Below, one piece after another: positions 63,800 to 64,000 of a DNA stretch of 64,000 nt. Source of the stretch: an uncultured Ramlibacter sp. (GTDB lineage Bacteria > Pseudomonadota > Gammaproteobacteria > Burkholderiales > Burkholderiaceae_C); assembly GCF_936925435.1 (NCBI RefSeq), contig NZ_CAKZHQ010000020.1, positions 1 to 64,000 on the forward strand, given 5' to 3'. Position 1 is the first letter of the stretch; each line of letters opens with the position of its first letter. A model generated the notes under the pieces. The model ran no database searches. It was not told the origin of the DNA and was given only the letters and a program-made list of their open reading frames with translations. A program made the position numbers and the translations under genes.

Positions 63800-64000
63800 T
63801 CACAGCTTCGAACTGCGGATGGTGACGTCTGGCCGCTGCAGCAGCGTCGGCGACAGCGCCAGGCCCAGGCCTGCGCCGGAGGGAACCGTTGCATAGCCGC
63901 CGTGCACGTCGGGCAACTGCGTCACGAGTTCGCGGTACCAGCCCGCCAGGTAGGCGCGCACCACTTCCTGCAGCACCACGTTGGTCGTGCTCATCGCCAG
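63800..64000 (-). CDS. Enolase-superfamily (mandelate racemase/galactonate dehydratase-like) enzyme, 3' end only
   Basis: The frame is open to the window edge. The C-terminal 64 residues shown (MSTTNVVLQEVVRAYLAGWYRELVTQLPDVHGGYATVPSGAGLGLALSPTLLQRPDVTIRSS) have the NVVLQE glutamate region and GxGLG tail typical of sugar-acid dehydratases in the mandelate racemase group. The visible Met at 63994 is internal. First known gene of the right-hand operon; it likely makes the 2-keto-3-deoxy acid used by the DHDPS-type aldolase. Confidence 0.82.
   Translation of the reverse strand: MAMSTTNVVLQEVVRAYLAGWYRELVTQLPDVHGGYATVPSGAGLGLALSPTLLQRPDVTIRSSKL

Overview
The window is high-GC DNA from a Burkholderiales betaproteobacterium, most likely Comamonadaceae (Variovorax/Ramlibacter/Polaromonas-like). 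The signs are the Mfd and SerB sequences, a CoA-dependent 2-aminobenzoate-type operon, a Bug-type solute receptor, a DUF4148 protein and the style of the intergenic repeats. This assignment rests on recognition, not a search.

Left chromosomal part (1-15.9 kb): a reading frame joins a Kup-type transporter fragment to Mfd, possibly an assembly chimera. serB follows, then a GNAT gene that looks like a lone integron cassette and lies between two inverted copies of a composite intergenic repeat. A five-gene minus-strand operon (2-aminobenzoyl-CoA monooxygenase/reductase, enoyl-CoA hydratase, acyl-CoA dehydrogenase, RidA, glutaryl-CoA dehydrogenase) comes next, then a PHB-depolymerase-type esterase, a pirin and dusA.

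Genomic island (about 15.90-60.25 kb): a 44-kb element has integrated into the 5' end of dusA. A tyrosine recombinase sits just upstream of dusA. An 18-bp core occurs at both ends with two mismatches, and the displaced native dusA start is still readable at the far end. The island has three parts. (1) 16-20 kb: integration and replication-like genes. (2) 20.5-49 kb: a regulatory and catabolic module with three STAND-type regulators (two carrying an OmpR-like winged helix), two LuxR-type regulators, hydrolases, WrbA, a CNB-flavoprotein, twin cupins and a 4-nitrobenzoate (pnbA/pnbB/Bug receptor/LysR) cluster. Six promoters in this part share a 17-bp direct-repeat element that looks like an operator. 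(3) 49.7-59.8 kb: a minus-strand defence-like block with a small ORF, a DUF262 protein, a HEPN RNase-like protein, a 2136-residue nuclease-STAND-repeat protein resembling Avs immune sensors, and a 587-residue PD-(D/E)xK-like protein. This block is the best candidate for an undescribed system.

Right chromosomal part (60.3-64 kb): a minus-strand catabolic operon (enolase-superfamily dehydratase cut by the window edge, aldose-1-epimerase-like protein, DHDPS-family aldolase, cysteine hydrolase, enoyl-CoA hydratase-like protein), probably for sugar-acid or related carbon use. I saw no rRNA, tRNA, CRISPR array, transposase, conjugation genes or phage structural genes.
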